Source: Diphasiastrum complanatum | Lineage: Eukaryota > Streptophyta > Lycopodiopsida > Lycopodiales > Lycopodiaceae | Direction of reading: 5' to 3' | NCBI GenBank assembly: GCA_029204225.1 | Contig: CM055094.1 | Span: 7,425,143-7,489,142, forward strand | Length of the DNA: 64,000 nucleotides | Part shown: in pieces, positions 33,089-45,424 of the stretch | Numbering within the stretch: the first letter of the stretch is position 1 | Layout of the letters: the number at the start of each line of letters is the position of its first letter | Notes under the pieces: generated by a model | What the model saw: the letters and a program-made list of their open reading frames with translations, nothing else | Told to the model about the DNA's origin: nothing | Database searches by the model: none | Program-made: the position numbers and the translations under genes

Positions 33089-33115
33089 TTTTCACACTCC
33101 TCAAAAAATAGCTTG
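33089..33115 (-). repeat. Polypurine tract and 3' LTR start of a minus-strand copia element
   Basis: Read on the minus strand, CCAAGCTATTTTTTGAGGAG is followed by TGTGAAAAATTGAG at 33096, matching the layout at the plus-strand copia LTR (63769) and at position 79. The LTR would run toward lower coordinates. Its far end was not found and may be interrupted by the tandem array. Confidence 0.55.
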
Positions 33116-33218
33116 GTAAGGTACTAGATCAACCAAGGAGTTTGTGAAACTTTTTGAGTGGATTCTTTGGTATGCATAAAAGTGTAGATCAGCCAAGAAA
33201 TTCATCATAGCAGCACCC

Positions 33219-33797
33219 TCACCATATCCATGATAAGATTTGTTTGGTAGAAATCATTTGCCAACATCTTTGAAGAGCATTCCACCAATTTGCCACTATA
33301 TCCATGTGCTTCTTGATGATGATCTTGTTTTGAAAGTACCATTTGCATGAAGATGGCTGCACCATGATGAAAATCAGAGGCTTCCATGCCTCATAAAGAT
33401 CACAAAGATCATAGAAATCAAGATTATAAGATGAGTAAAAGTGTTGATTATCAAGATTAAGCATACTAGCTTGACTAGTCCACATACTATGAACTATATC
33501 CATGATGGATCTAATCTTGAAATCAAATGCAATCTTGATCTTCTTGAGGCTAAATACTTGCTCAAGGATGTAAGTGTCCTTCAAGGATGATTCACGTAAT
33601 CTCAAGAGAAGTTTACAAATTGCCTCAAACCATGTAAAAACATGATTTTTCAAACTATGAGTATCAAACTCATTCTTGCTCTTACAAGATCCAAGAGCAT
33701 ACTTTTGATGACACAATATCTTGCTTTCAAAATGTTTTGGAAACATATCTAAGCCATCAATGACAAGAAATATGTCCATACAATAGGCATCATCCAA
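33219..33797 (-). other. Unrecognised 192-codon open frame between copia pol and 3' LTR
   Basis: An uninterrupted minus-strand frame that begins MDDAYCMDIFLVIDGLDMF and ends STKQILSWIW. I do not recognise it. A broken counterpart at 545-230 shows similar peptide patches (LNL-D, DFCDQYE versus DLCDLYE, and a terminal LSWI), also beside a copia-type 3' LTR start. It may be an extra copia ORF or conserved non-coding sequence that happens to be open. Confidence 0.4.
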
Positions 33798-33799
33798 AA

Positions 33800-34955
33800 C
33801 TAGACTTGAACCTTGAGCTGTAAAAATCTCAATAAAGCAAGATAGTGCATCAAGTATGGAAGAGAAGCATAAGTGAGGATGTTGGAGTGGAATACCACCT
33901 AAAACTTGCTCCCTTTACCATGAAAAATGTGCCATACAGACTCGGCCATCCATCTCGAAGATCCCCTTGAATCCATGTGTTGTTGAGGATACTCCTCCTC
34001 AAACCTTTAAATCAAATCTTCATAATGTCATAATTCAGTATTCACGATTTCATAATTCTTCACAATTTCACAATAGGAATATACATAAATATTCAATATT
34101 CACAAATGCACAATTAGAAGTAAAAAAACTAGTCACAATTTCATGATTCAACATTCATACATTTCATGATTCAGTAGACATGAATTCTACGATTCAATAT
34201 TCACAAATGCCAAGACTTAACATTTGCAGAGATCACAATTAGGTATTGCAATTTCATGGTTCAATATGAACCTCAAGATTCAATGTTCACAATTTTGAGA
34301 TTCAATAAACATTGTGCCAATTTTTAATATTTCATGTTTCATGACTATTAATATTCACAATTCTCCTTAATTCACAGTCTTGTCATGATTTTGAAAGAAC
34401 GGTCGCTTGTCATCAATCATGAAGTCTCCAAAAAGCAATTCTACAAAATCCATGAGCTCTTTAATATGCAAGAAAATTCGTTGATGACCAGCAAAAGAAT
34501 TGGCAGTGTCATAAATTAAAAAATAAAATCTTGAGAAAACTAGGTTCTCCGAAAACTTGAAATGAATAATAGTTATTTAAGTCAATTGAAATGGACATGA
34601 AACATAAACAACAAATGGAATCAATCATTAGTTCAAAGTTGAAATAATATAGTTTTGGGGGTTTAAGAATATCATGCTAGACTTCTCACTGTTGCCATAA
34701 TTTCTTGATGTCAATCCAAATATACCAAGTTTTTTTTTAGAAGAGGCATCAATTCTTTTTGCAAAACTAATTATTGTGAAGAAGATGCGTTATTGAAACT
34801 TTTCATTTTTCAAACAATGACATATGAATTTCCTTGACAAAGTGGTCATTTTTGTACTCAACATTCATGTTAACATTTGACAAACCATTGTGAACAATTC
34901 GAAAAAATTAGAAAACTCTCAAGAAACATAAAGATTTTTTTGTATTGAGGTAAAA
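33800..34955. other. AT-rich stretch, no gene seen
   Basis: Low-complexity sequence with repeated CACAATTT/TTCATGATTCA-like words around 34020-34380. In a complete copia the RT and RNase H would lie here. They are absent. Confidence 0.45.
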
Positions 34956-34959
34956 TCAT

Positions 34960-36185
34960 ATGAGTCTATGGGCCTTTTAGACCGACCATGTTTTAAGATA
35001 ATTGGCACAATTGATGGCCTCTCCCCAAAAATCCTTTGGCAAGGATGGTTCAATTCTCAAAGCTTTGGCACACTCACATAAGGATCTATTCTTCTTCTCG
35101 GCCACCCCATTTTGAGAAGGGGAATAGGCACAAGAGAACTCTCTTTTGATTCTTTCTTGCTCAAAAAAACATGAAACTTGTTGGAGATGTACTCTCCACC
35201 ACCATCACATCTCAAAGCTTTGATCTTCAAAGAGAATTGCTTTCCAAGATAAACTTTGAGCTTGAGGAAATAATCAAACACCATGGATTTTGAAGGTAGA
35301 AGATACAACCATGTAAATCTTGTGTAGTCATCAATAAAGGTGACAAAACAAGTGGCTCTTTTGAATGATGAGAAATGCACATCCGAGTGCAACAACTCCA
35401 GAGGATGTGAAGCCTTGATAAAAGATCTTGGACATGGCTTTTTATGTGACTTGGCAATAGCACATGCTTCACATGGCTTGATCTCCTTGGATAGTGTTGA
35501 CCATAGAATGCATAACTTTGAAGTTGGGATGGCCCAATCTTCTATGCCATAGTCCTTCTTTGGAAAGCTTGGTCACATATGCAATATCTCAAGAGTTTGC
35601 ACTCTCTCTTGGATCCAATTTGTCGATGCCTCCAAATTGAGATCCACAAGCAAGAATCTCATCATCTTTTTTGATTACACAAGTGTCAATATAAAATTTG
35701 ACATCAAGGCCACTATCAAGCAATTGGCCAACACTTATAAGGTTCTTTGTGAGCTTTGGAACAAAGATCACATTATTCAGAAATATAACTTTTGAAGATG
35801 CAATTTTCAAGGAAATACTCCCTACTCCTTCAATTTTGCATTCACAATCATTTGTAGTGTATATAGATTTCTTGACTCCTTCATAAGGCATAAGACAGGA
35901 AAAAGAGTCCTTGGAACTACACATATGAGATGAAGCTCCACTATCAATATACCATGTGCCATCCTTTTTGAAAGGAGAAGAAGAAAAACTTAATACTATA
36001 AGAGAGCCTTCTCCATCACCTTCAATTGCATCACTTTGTCCCTCATTAGAGATGTTGGCTTGCTTGAATCAGTTCTTCTTCTTGAAACAATTAGTGGCAT
36101 AATGGCCTTTCTTGCCACAAAAGAAGTAGTTGATCTTCTTTTTTTTCAACTTTGATGTAGAAGCTTGAGAGCAATCCTCTATTGG
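34960..36185 (-). mobile_element. Ty1/copia fragment: zinc knuckle, protease, GAG-pre-integrase, integrase
   Basis: In minus-strand order there are a zinc knuckle FFCGKKGHYATNC near 36110, whose first Cys is replaced by Tyr, and the protease motif WYIDSGASSHM at 35945. The frame runs on through VPKLTKNLISVGQLLDSGL (35750). A GAG-pre-integrase (about 35560) and an integrase core follow, with FIDDYTRFTW and RCDGGGEYIS (35190), then QNGVAEKKNRSLCECAKAL (35095). RT and RNase H are missing. It shares close integrase peptides with the plus-strand copia at 61 kb, so both are one lineage. Confidence 0.85.
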
Positions 36186-37452
36186 AGGGTTTGCAGATCC
36201 CAAGGCAAACCTAACCCTAGTTAATAAGTGAGAGAGATTTGGCACCCTGCGTGTGTAAGTCCAACCCGATTATCACATAGAGATTTGATTAATTAGAAAG
36301 TCAATAAAAGGACTTTAGGCCTTTTTGCGAGATTTGCATTTAGGATTAGTTTGGGAGTGATTTTGCCTGATTTGAGTGGATTTGCGTGTTTGAAATCTAA
36401 TTTGATTGTAAAACAGGAAAAGCTATTCAGATCGCCAATCTTAAGATCCATTTGGATCTGAGATATCAGAAAAACAACAAAAATCAGTCAAATCTGTCAG
36501 ATTTTGGTCAAAAGGAGGCAAAAATTGTCATCAGAGCTGATAACTTTTTGCCCTCTTTCAAGAAACATTTGCCGAGTTGCAGGCGCCTTCGATTTGAATC
36601 ATAGAACTGTCAGTTTGAAGGGCGAACAATTCTTCCTAGCAGATTTTTGAAAACATCAGAAAAACCACTAAAAAATATCAAAAAATCACCAAAATCCTAA
36701 AAACACAGAAAAAAACCTTCGTCTGATTCACTATGCATAGGTGTGATTCAGATCTATATATTGCTAGGTTGGCGAAGAATAATATCAGAAATAGAAGGTT
36801 TCTCAGAGGATCAGTTGTCATATAGTCATATTTTTGTCAAAAAAGTTTTTTTTTTGCAAAAATACCAGTATTACTCTTGATTTTTTGCCAGAACCTTCGT
36901 CGAGTTTCCAAATCATTCTAGTTATAGTAATTTACTAGTTTTGAGTTGGACGAACATTTATTCTATCCGGATCATAAAAAATCTCTATTTTTACCCTCGC
37001 CAAACTACAAAAACTGTTTTTTTATTCCATGAACCTTTGCCAGTTCTATCCTAGCTTTATCTATGTCAAATTCCGAGTCTGAGAGTTCGACGAAGGTTAT
37101 TTCCATAGAATTTGTCAGAAAAGTTTGATCAGAGAGTTTTTACCAAAAATAACACTATTGAACCTTTGCCAGGTCAACCTTTGCCTAAGTAACCTTTGCC
37201 AGTTATATTTTTTGGTCTTGATTTTCCGATCAAGTCTCTGTCAAATTTTGGGTCAAATCTGATACAGTCTGATTTTGATTCTGACAATTTTTCGTTTTTG
37301 AGAAGTATCGATTAGTTGAATTTAGGAATTTTTTTCACGTTATAGGAATCTGATTCTTGTCAAGTGGAAGAGATCTAGCAGATCTAATCTGAGATAGTTT
37401 TGATTGAAAATCTAGATCCAATCTCATTGTCTGCTTGATTCAATCTATAAAG
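36186..37452 (+). other. Leader-like region upstream of the gag sequence, with a 15-bp minisatellite
   Basis: No ORF. Exact AACCTTTGCC occurs at 37161, 37176 and 37191 (15-bp period). Looser AACCTTTGCC/AACCTTCGTC words are scattered from 36710 to 37040. This is probably the untranslated leader of a retroelement. Confidence 0.5.
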
Positions 37453-38603
37453 ATGGCTGCCCCTGGAGGTGCTCCTCAGGAAGTTAATCCAATCATTGTT
37501 AGGAGAGCACCCCATTTAGATCTACCCAAATACAATGGATTAACAGATCCAGTTAGATTTTTCAGATCTATTCTGAATCTTGTGAAGTCTATGACGAAGT
37601 TTTTTCCCATGATAGACTTAAGTTTTTTCCTATGGTCTTAACCGCAAGATTGGTACTATAATCAAGATGAAACTGAATGTACAGATTGGGAAACTGTCAA
37701 ATGAGCCCTTATCACACGGTTCAAACCTCGGAAGTTTATGGAATACCCTTTTCTACTTTTAAGTAAAATTAAAATGAAAAAGTAGGAAATGGTTCGAGAT
37801 TACATTGAATGGGTTTAGCGCCTCAGATCTGAGTGCAAACCTGAGCTGATTAATGAAAAAGCCATGATTATGTGATTTTTGTCAGGATTACCTAAAAGGA
37901 TCAAACGTGAGCTGAAACATCATAATGAGTACGCAATCTTGCAAAATGCTATGGATGATACAATTCGAGAGGAGGATGAGATTCAGACGATGAGCCGAAT
38001 ATCAGTATGTTGCCTTATACAGCAAGGCAGACCACTACGACATCCACCACTATTGCATCAACGAATGTCAATGCTACTGCAGAAATGATGCTCAATGAGT
38101 TCGAAAAACTCGAAAACAATCAACAGAAATAGATGGAAAAGTTGCAGTTACAATTTGATGAGCAGATCAAAGCATTGGAAGATTTCCATAGACAAGTGAA
38201 CAAAAAACCTGAGAAGTTTGCAAAGACTTTTCCTACCAGGGAAAATGTCTGATGTTCTATTTGTATAGAAAATCACACAATGAATGAGTGTTCTCAATTG
38301 AAAAAATGATTGGAAATCAGTATATGCCATTTGTGTAATTCGCTTAATCATGAGACTGCTTTTTGCAACTTCAATCCTCGGATAATTCAGCAACGGTATG
38401 CCCAGATGGGATATCGAGAACCACATTATGAAGGAAATCTGGCAGTTAGACCTCGTCAATCTGCTCTTGGATACCCAGAACAGTTAGCCTTACCTACCCC
38501 ACCAAAGCATCCCATTCCTTTTGCCAATTTGATGGAACCAAAACCTTATTGAAGTGCCGAGCAATAAAACTATGATAATGATCATTTTCAAAAAAAAAAA
38601 AAA
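37453..38603 (+). mobile_element. Retrotransposon gag-only sequence with two zinc knuckles and a poly(A) tract
   Basis: Starts MAAPGGAPQEVNP and LDLPKYNGLTDPVRFF, a retrotransposon-gag opening. It continues through frameshifts and stops to LSGLPKRIKREL (37885). Two zinc knuckles follow: CSICIENHTMNEC (38255, one residue short of the standard spacing) and CHLCNSLNHETAFC (38325). The frame ends at 38552. AATAAA follows at 38563 and a run of 14 A at 38590-38603. No protease, RT or integrase follows. It could be a processed copy of a gag transcript moved by LINE machinery. Confidence 0.65.
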
Positions 38604-38844
38604 TTCATCAAGGTAGCTATGATGTTATCTAAAGCATTCTTAGCTGGAAACATACTAACAATGAGAGTTTTTGAAGAGGATTAACTTCTACAAAGCAAAA
38701 GATAGATATACAAAAGAGTTCGCACTTTGCATGATCTATCCACATGGTAAACTATAATCTACATGACATGACACATAGGCCTCAATGTGGCTCACAACTA
38801 TCAAAAGTCAAATGCAGAGCTATCACCCTTAGGCTAGTTGAGTA

Positions 38845-39195
38845 CTCAAAGTGAATTTCAACTTTATTTTTCTATGCTCTCTCTTTTAATCTCTTTATTG
38901 CACGCTTTCATACCAGATTCAGGAAATTCAGCCATACAAATTTGCTGCTGAACAACATTACTTTAGACGATGTAAAGGTTAATGCTTTTTGGCAATGCAT
39001 TAGATCCATTACTCTCTGGAACATTTGGTTACATAGGAATAGTAGGGAATTTGGGAATGGTGACTTTGTCATCTTTCCCCTACTCCTTTTCAAAGGGGCC
39101 GATAAACTTTTGTCTCTTTGAGCTTTTATCGACCATGTATTTTGTAAAAAGTTTATAATCTCTGTTTAGCTTTTTTTGAGAAAAAAAAAACCAAA
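38845..39195 (+). mobile_element. LINE 3' tail (copy 1)
   Basis: Encodes LLLNNITLDDVKVNAFWQC and ITLWNIWLHRNSREFG, a pattern typical of the C-terminus of plant LINE ORF2 (W..R/L.IW..RN). It ends in TTTTTTTGAG and an A-run near 39180. Diverged copies lie at 45002-45245 (+) and 57430-57790 (-). Confidence 0.55.
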
Positions 39196-39448
39196 AAGAT
39201 GAGGCAAAAATCCTTGTCTTTTATTGGTTTAATGTGTAGGAGAAACGTAGACTCTTGAAACTAGTCGAGATTTTCATCACCATTAATCTTTATCAAGGGA
39301 AGAAATTGATTTGCATAAGTGAGTGTGTGGTCAAGATTCATTAGGGCTAATTGGAATTGGACAACATCTCCACCATGATTATGAGTTGTTTGTACATACT
39401 TGTCATTGAGTAATTGAGAGCTATTGAGCACATTGGTGACTCAAAATC

Positions 39449-39475
39449 GATCGATCGATCGATCCATCCATCAAT

Positions 39476-39535
<60 letters not shown>
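39449..39535. repeat. Compound microsatellite (GATC)n-(ATCC/ATCA)n-(TC)n
   Basis: Short tetranucleotide steps grade into about 56 bp of TC. Open frames across it are repeat artefacts. Confidence 0.95.
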
Positions 39536-39537
<2 letters not shown>

Positions 39538-39539
39538 AT

Positions 39540-41840
39540 GCTATATTGCAAGTGCTCTTGCCTAACATTGTGTTGTGTTGTATGTGTTTGTGCAATCACT
39601 TGGGGCATAGATCAATCAAAATAAATGAATGTTTTTCATTTTCTTTCACATACATTGCCTCTTAACTCTAAAAAAAGAGTTAATTTTCTTGTAAAAAGAA
39701 ATATTGGAAATATCGGCTTTGAAATGTCATTTCAAAATATTTTAAAATTACATGTACTATTGTTCTTAGGATCAATGGAAAAAGAAGAAAAAAAAATCAA
39801 TGATTACATAATATGAATGAATCATGAGTTTCTATTTGCAACATAAGAATAAAGTAATCACTTCATGGAATGCTTTATGATATCATTCAATTTGTTCCAT
39901 GTGATGAATGCTTTATGATGTTTTAAATAAGTTCACAAAATTTATATTCTCAAAGTATTGCTTTATGATATGTTTTAAATAAGTTCACTTATTTATGTTC
40001 TACAACGCTGACATTTGCACGTGGAAGTTATGTTTCTTGTGTGTGTTACATGTTTAACTTGTTCTACACATCTGGTTTGAATAAATGCACTTTTTGTTGT
40101 CCTACAACATTCATAATGTCACGTGGAAGTTACTTTTATTTGTACACCATGGATGGTTAACGTGGGTTGAGAGATTCATAAATTCTTGTAATAAGTTTAT
40201 TGCAATTCTATAATAGTTTTATAACCACTTTGCTTAGTAGTTATAGGACAAACATTCAAATAACGTGTTTTATTTCTCTCAAATTTTACTTCTATTATTT
40301 TCATGTAAAAAGTACTAAAATAGCAAAACAATGCAAAAATCTTCAAAATAGTGTAAATCAATTGAGAGAGATCACCGAATCAAAGGTCTCATAACATATC
40401 GTACATATGATTGTAAGTTTTAAATGCGCTCTTTTCTAGAAAGGTAAAAGACATAGTACATGGTGGTTACATGGAAGAATGAGCATTATTGGCATGCATA
40501 TGGGCCCCTCCATGTGTATGTGTTACTTCTTGTGAGCAAAAAAAAGGATCTTAGACTCTACTTTACTTGGTCCATATATTCCTAATTAGTTTAAGAACTT
40601 GCATTGATGTACTGGACCCATAATCAAGTAAGGGACAAAATATATCAGAGCTTATCTTTCTCTTTGGAGTTAGCATGTGGGAGACATTACCATCTTTCCT
40701 CTATGGCAAAAATTGTGCTAGATGGCTTGCTTTCTTTACATGTCACATTAAGCATTTTAACTCCCATTGGCCATTGGCCATATCTCCCTCTCAAATGTGA
40801 GGATAATGGGTAGTTGGCGCAATTGTCATAATTACATGTCCATGTGTTATATGCTTGAATCAAGTAAGACATGTGACATCTTCAATTATTGGTATACAAA
40901 CACTCATGGCTCATAATCTGAAGAACATATTATTGTATTTAATAAAGGTTTCCTCAACATTCATAGCTAATCTTAGCAAAGTATAAAGTTTGTCAAAGTT
41001 TGGTACTTGGAGAAATCATGCCTATAGCAAAAACATAAGAGTCGTTCAATAAAATGCTACTTGCACCAACTAGAAAGGCGATGCCCCAATGCTTCCCCCA
41101 AATTGTTGCCACTAAGATACCTATGAGGCCCCACTTTTGTTTTTACAAAGTCACACAAAATTTGTTCTATTGACCTTATGACTCTATCACTTTTCATGAC
41201 AAGTAAATATTGTTTGCTTTGTTACAATCCGTAGTGCGAGAAAAACAATCATCTCTTTTTTATCGGTGTTGCATCAAACAATCATCCTTATTTAACAAGG
41301 TTAAAAATGCTGGAGAGAGAGGGGAGATGAATGACGAACACGAATGAGACACGAACTCGAACAAGAAATGAATGAGAAACGAACCCAAACAGAAAATGTT
41401 CGTGCACAGCAAAACGAGTTATACGACTCTCTCCGTAAGCATGACTACGCCTATCAGAATGAACAGAACTTTAATGATGGAAATCATGGTCATTCTAGAT
41501 TACGTAGCCAAGCATTTATAGATGAAGCACCAGAAGAATAATTTGTCGCGAATAGCAAGACAAATATGTCGCGAATGATTCGCGAAGAGCTAAACTATGC
41601 TCGACTGATAATTAGTCGCAAATGATTCGCGAAAGACAAGACTAAATGTTAGTCGACTATTATCAGAAAGAACAACTAGAAAGATCAAACAGAATGAAGA
41701 ATAAACATAACTATATTAACACGGATCTGAATGCAGAACAAAGAGCTGTATCAAATTAAGTATATCATGTATACATGTCAATAATGCAGTAGAGGACAAG
41801 ATAATAGCGGACGAAATCGCGTGCCCTACAAAACTTATTT
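39540..41840. other. Repeat-derived stretch without a supported gene
   Basis: The piece 40720-40900 recurs at 44750-44930 (shared ACATGTCCATGTGTTATATG). A 65-codon hydrophilic frame at 41344-41541 has no recognisable motif. Two copies of TCGCRAATGATTCGCGA occur at 41569 and 41626. Confidence 0.4.
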
Positions 41841-42331
41841 CAATTTGTAAAAAGGGATGAAACCTTAATTCTGACAAGAATGAAAAATCAATGCCCAGGG
41901 CATCTTCTTCGTCTACTTCTATATCTGTTTCTTCACTCATCAACTTATTCTCCCATTCCCCTGAATACACAAATGGTATCCAGTATATATACATTATATT
42001 ACAGGTGTGCAGATGTGGAAAGTACAGTGGATGTGCTGTCTGTAAGAGATCGTGGGTGGCCGCAGTCATTGTCCAGTCTATTAGTGCAGCTGCATGGGGT
42101 GAGGTGAAAAGGTGCGACGTCAGTCAGTGCTGAAGTGACCGTTGGTGATGACGTTTCGCCTGTCACCATAACCTGTGTAAAGACACAGTGCCACGATTCT
42201 TTTGCCTTTTATTCGTCTGTGCGAATTTGCGTATAAATATGCAGACTGCGCGACAACGTTAGTAAATATGCAGCATGAATGGAAGCAAATTAAAATGGGA
42301 TTTAAGGAGAGTATAAGTAATAAATCCAACA
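41840..42331 (-). repeat. 3' LTR region of a minus-strand copia element
   Basis: On the minus strand a purine tract AAGAGGGGA is followed by TGTTGGATTTATTACTTATA at 42331. A TATATA-like promoter word lies near 41985. The LTR's far boundary is an estimate. Confidence 0.55.
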
Positions 42332-42338
42332 TCCCCTC

Positions 42339-44330
42339 TTAATCTGGATCCGTGAATGCCTTGATTTTCAGACTGAGCAATGCACAAAATTTGTTGTGTG
42401 CATTAACACTGAGTGCTTTTGTGAAGATGTCTGCAACCATGTCCTGCGTTCTGCAGTACGTTAAGCTCACCTCTCTGTCGAGAACCTTGCCCCTGATGTA
42501 GTGATATCTGATCTCAATGTACTTACTCCTAGAATGAAATCTAGGGTTGGCCGATAAGGCAATAGCACTTTGGTTGTCACAAAACAAAATTGTAAGGCTG
42601 TACTGATACAGATTGATGTCTGACAACAAATTTCTCAACCAGAACTCTTCCTTAAAAGATTGAGAAGCGGCAATGTATTCTGCTTCAGTAGAAGAAAGTG
42701 CGATAGAGGTTTGCTTACGACTATTCCACGAAATAGGACCGTCGTTGGATAATGCCAGGACTAGCCATGTATTGGCTGAATGAGCTAACAACATAGAGAT
42801 ATCTGGTCTTGTACAGACCATTGCGTACATGAGAGATCCTAGTATTGATCGATACGGATACTCTCTCATTTGCCCCTTCTACTTGGTCTGGGGACTTTGG
42901 TCCTTTGACAAATGCAGGCCTGGATCCATTGGTGAGTGAGCTAGTTTACAATCCATCAAATTATATCTGTTAAGAACATTATGAAGATATCTTTATTGAG
43001 TGATGTAAATCAATCGATTTGCTCTATCGTTGTGGATTTGAATTCCCAAACAAAAGTAAGTTTCGCCCAAATCAATCATGTCAAATTCTGAGAACAACAT
43101 CTGTTTCGAATCCTTAACCATATTGGTATTGTTGCTGAAGAGCAACGTATCATAAACGTACAAGTTGATGATAATGAAGGATTGTTGCACTGACTTCGAA
43201 TAAACGTTGCAATCAACAGTGCTTGTTTAAATCCTTGTTCAATGAGGAATGTATTGATCCTCTAAAACCAAGCCCTGGCAGACTATTTCAAGCCGTACAA
43301 TGTTTTGTGGAATTTACAGACATGATTCTTCATGCCTTCCAAAACGTATCCTTCGAGCTGGATCATGTAGATATCTCCTTGTATAAATCCATTTAGATAA
43401 GATGTTTGTACATCAAGTTGATATACTTCGAAGTCGTCAACTACAGCATAAAACAGGAGCATTCGGATCGACGAATGTTTGACGACTAGACTAAAAGTCT
43501 CACTATAGTCGACATTCGAGATCTGGGTGAATCCTCGTGCTACCAGTCTAGCCTTCCTTCGATCAATTGCTCCGCTGGCATTATATTTGATCTTAAAGAT
43601 CCATTTGCAATCAATGATATTGCAGCCAATAGGAGCTTCGACTAATGACCATGTCTGATTCTTGATCAGAGAGGAATATTCTCTGTCCATGACTTCTCTC
43701 CAGAGATTAGAGTCTGATTGGCTAAGTGCCTCTTCGACTATCATCGGTTCTTGCATCAAGAGACAGATAGATTCAGGAGCATACCTTGTGGGCTGTGTGC
43801 GTACTCGGCTTGATTTTCTGAGAAGATTCGATTGATAAACTGCTCCTGGGACTTGTTGCTAAGTAGCAGCAACATTTTCGTCTGATTCGCTATCTCGAAG
43901 TGGATCGACAATAGACACGCCTAAGCCAGAAGCTTGCACTATCGTGTCGGCAAGTGATGAAAGTTCTTCTTGAGCAATATCCTTCCTTTGAGGTCGACGA
44001 ACTGATCCTCGATAAAGACTGTATCCCGACTATACAAGATTTGCTAGGTATCAAGATCGTACAACTTGTAAGTGTTATCAGACGAAGTATATCCGATCAA
44101 AATGGTCTTGAGACCTTGGAAGTCCAATTTCTTCCTTGTGTCCTTTGAGATCTGCGCGTAGGCAATGCACCCAAACACTCTTAGATTCTTCAAAGAAAGC
44201 TTAGAGCCTGTCCACACCTCGTGGGATGTCTTATTTGAGAGGGCCTTGGTCGAACATCTGTTCTGGATGTAAGCTGCAATGGAGACAACTTTAGCTCAAA
44301 AACTCTTGGGCAACGATGCATGCGATAACA
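42339..44330 (-). mobile_element. Ty1/copia pol: integrase end, reverse transcriptase, RNase H
   Basis: Minus-strand order: the integrase C-terminus (VVSIAAYIQNRCSTKAL, 44280; LRVFGCIAYAQ, 44190), then the RT opening WREVMDREYSSL, CKWIFKIKYNASG and RLVARGFTQ (43700-43520). Next are YQLDVQTSYLNGFIQGDIYM and the catalytic box, which reads YVYD instead of YVDD (43150). RNase H follows (SSTEAEYIAASQ, CDNQSAIALSANP, DMVADIFTKAL) to 42339. Frameshifts and the lost catalytic Asp make it inactive. It is a different copia lineage from the one at 61 kb. Confidence 0.88.
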
Positions 44331-44344
44331 TACATACATTACAA

Positions 44345-44560
44345 TAGATTTGCTACACTAAAATCACAATCCATATGTTTTGACTCTATCATCATCCCTT
44401 AGTATAGAAATTGAAAATAAGTTCATTTAATCTCCCTCTCACAACTACTAATGAGAGGTGAGTTCTACCCCCTTTCATACATAACTACTAGAAACATCTT
44501 TCCTAGTTATTTCTTACTCATCCCCAACTCTTCATGAAAATAGTTGCTAAAGTGGCAAGT
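44345..44560 (+). repeat. Direct repeat, left copy
   Basis: Shares long blocks (AACATCTTTCCTAGTTATTT in this copy, CTTAGTATAG, CCCCAACTCTTCAT) with 45425-45630 about 1.07 kb away. The pair could be LTRs of a small element or two inserts of one family. Confidence 0.6.
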
Positions 44561-44739
44561 GATTACCCAAATCTATACTTAACCCATGGATACTCGAGGT
44601 TCTAAATACACTTGAACAATGTGCATTGGTGTAATGTATCCACAAATTCTCAAGTGACTAAATACATCATTCTTATATATTTTTATTTGCAATTTAAACA
44701 TGGGAGATATCAAAGACTTTTTTACGTGACAAAATTTAT

Positions 44740-44995
44740 GTTATCAAACTTGTTTTACATGTCATTTTGAGCATTTTATTTGGGCAGGCCTAAGCTTTTA
44801 TTAGCCATTGGCCATATGTCCCTTCAATATGCAAGGATATTGCGCATTTGGTGCAATTACAATTACATGTCCATGTGTTATATGCTTGAGTAAGACGAGT
44901 GCCATTTTCAAGTATTGGATTAAGAATGTTATATGCTGGAGTAAGAAATGCACCATTTTCAAGTATTGGGTTAGGACTGTCCAAATATTCACTCC
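44740..44995 (+). repeat. Dispersed repeat with an internal 52-bp tandem duplication
   Basis: Related to 40720-40900. From 44878 the block GTTATATGCTTGAGTAAGA to AAGTATTGG is repeated once with about 52-bp period. Confidence 0.6.
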
Positions 44996-45001
44996 AAGAG
45001 A

Positions 45002-45245
45002 TTCAGCCACTTAGATCTATTGCTGAATGATATCACGTTTGATGAGGAAAAGTTGAAACAATCTAGCAATGTATTAGAATCACTACTTTGTGAAACATAT
45101 GATTAGATAAAAATAGTAAGAGAACTTGGGAGTGGTGATTTTTACATTTCCACTCTACTCCTCTTAAAAGAGGCTGATAAGCTTATGCTTCTTTGAGTTG
45201 TGTTGCTACTTTGTATTTTGTAAAAAGTCTATAATCGATGGTCAG
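45002..45245 (+). mobile_element. LINE 3' tail (copy 2)
   Basis: Similar to 38905-39165, but coding is lost. It retains AGATTCAGCCA, GATGAGGAAAAG, ACTCCTCTTAAAAG and TTTTGTAAAAAGT blocks. It lies between the two direct repeats. Confidence 0.5.
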
Positions 45246-45424
45246 TTTTCTTCAAGAAAAAAATTATATTCACTCCATCTTCTTGAGGGGTGAATTTTGG
45301 AGGCAAAGCCATACTGAAGAAAACCAACAATCATATCTATGTTACTTGGGAGAGGCGGATGGCAAATCCCTTGCATTGAATTACAATAATTGTTGTCTGA
45401 CTTTAAATTACAATATACCTGCTA

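Noticed and set aside
39481-39534. CRISPR-like or regulatory array
   Set aside because: Simple TC microsatellite without spacers; CRISPR is not expected in plant nuclear DNA.
41344-41541. 65-codon hydrophilic frame as a small gene
   Set aside because: No splice context, promoter or motif, and the surroundings are repeat-derived.
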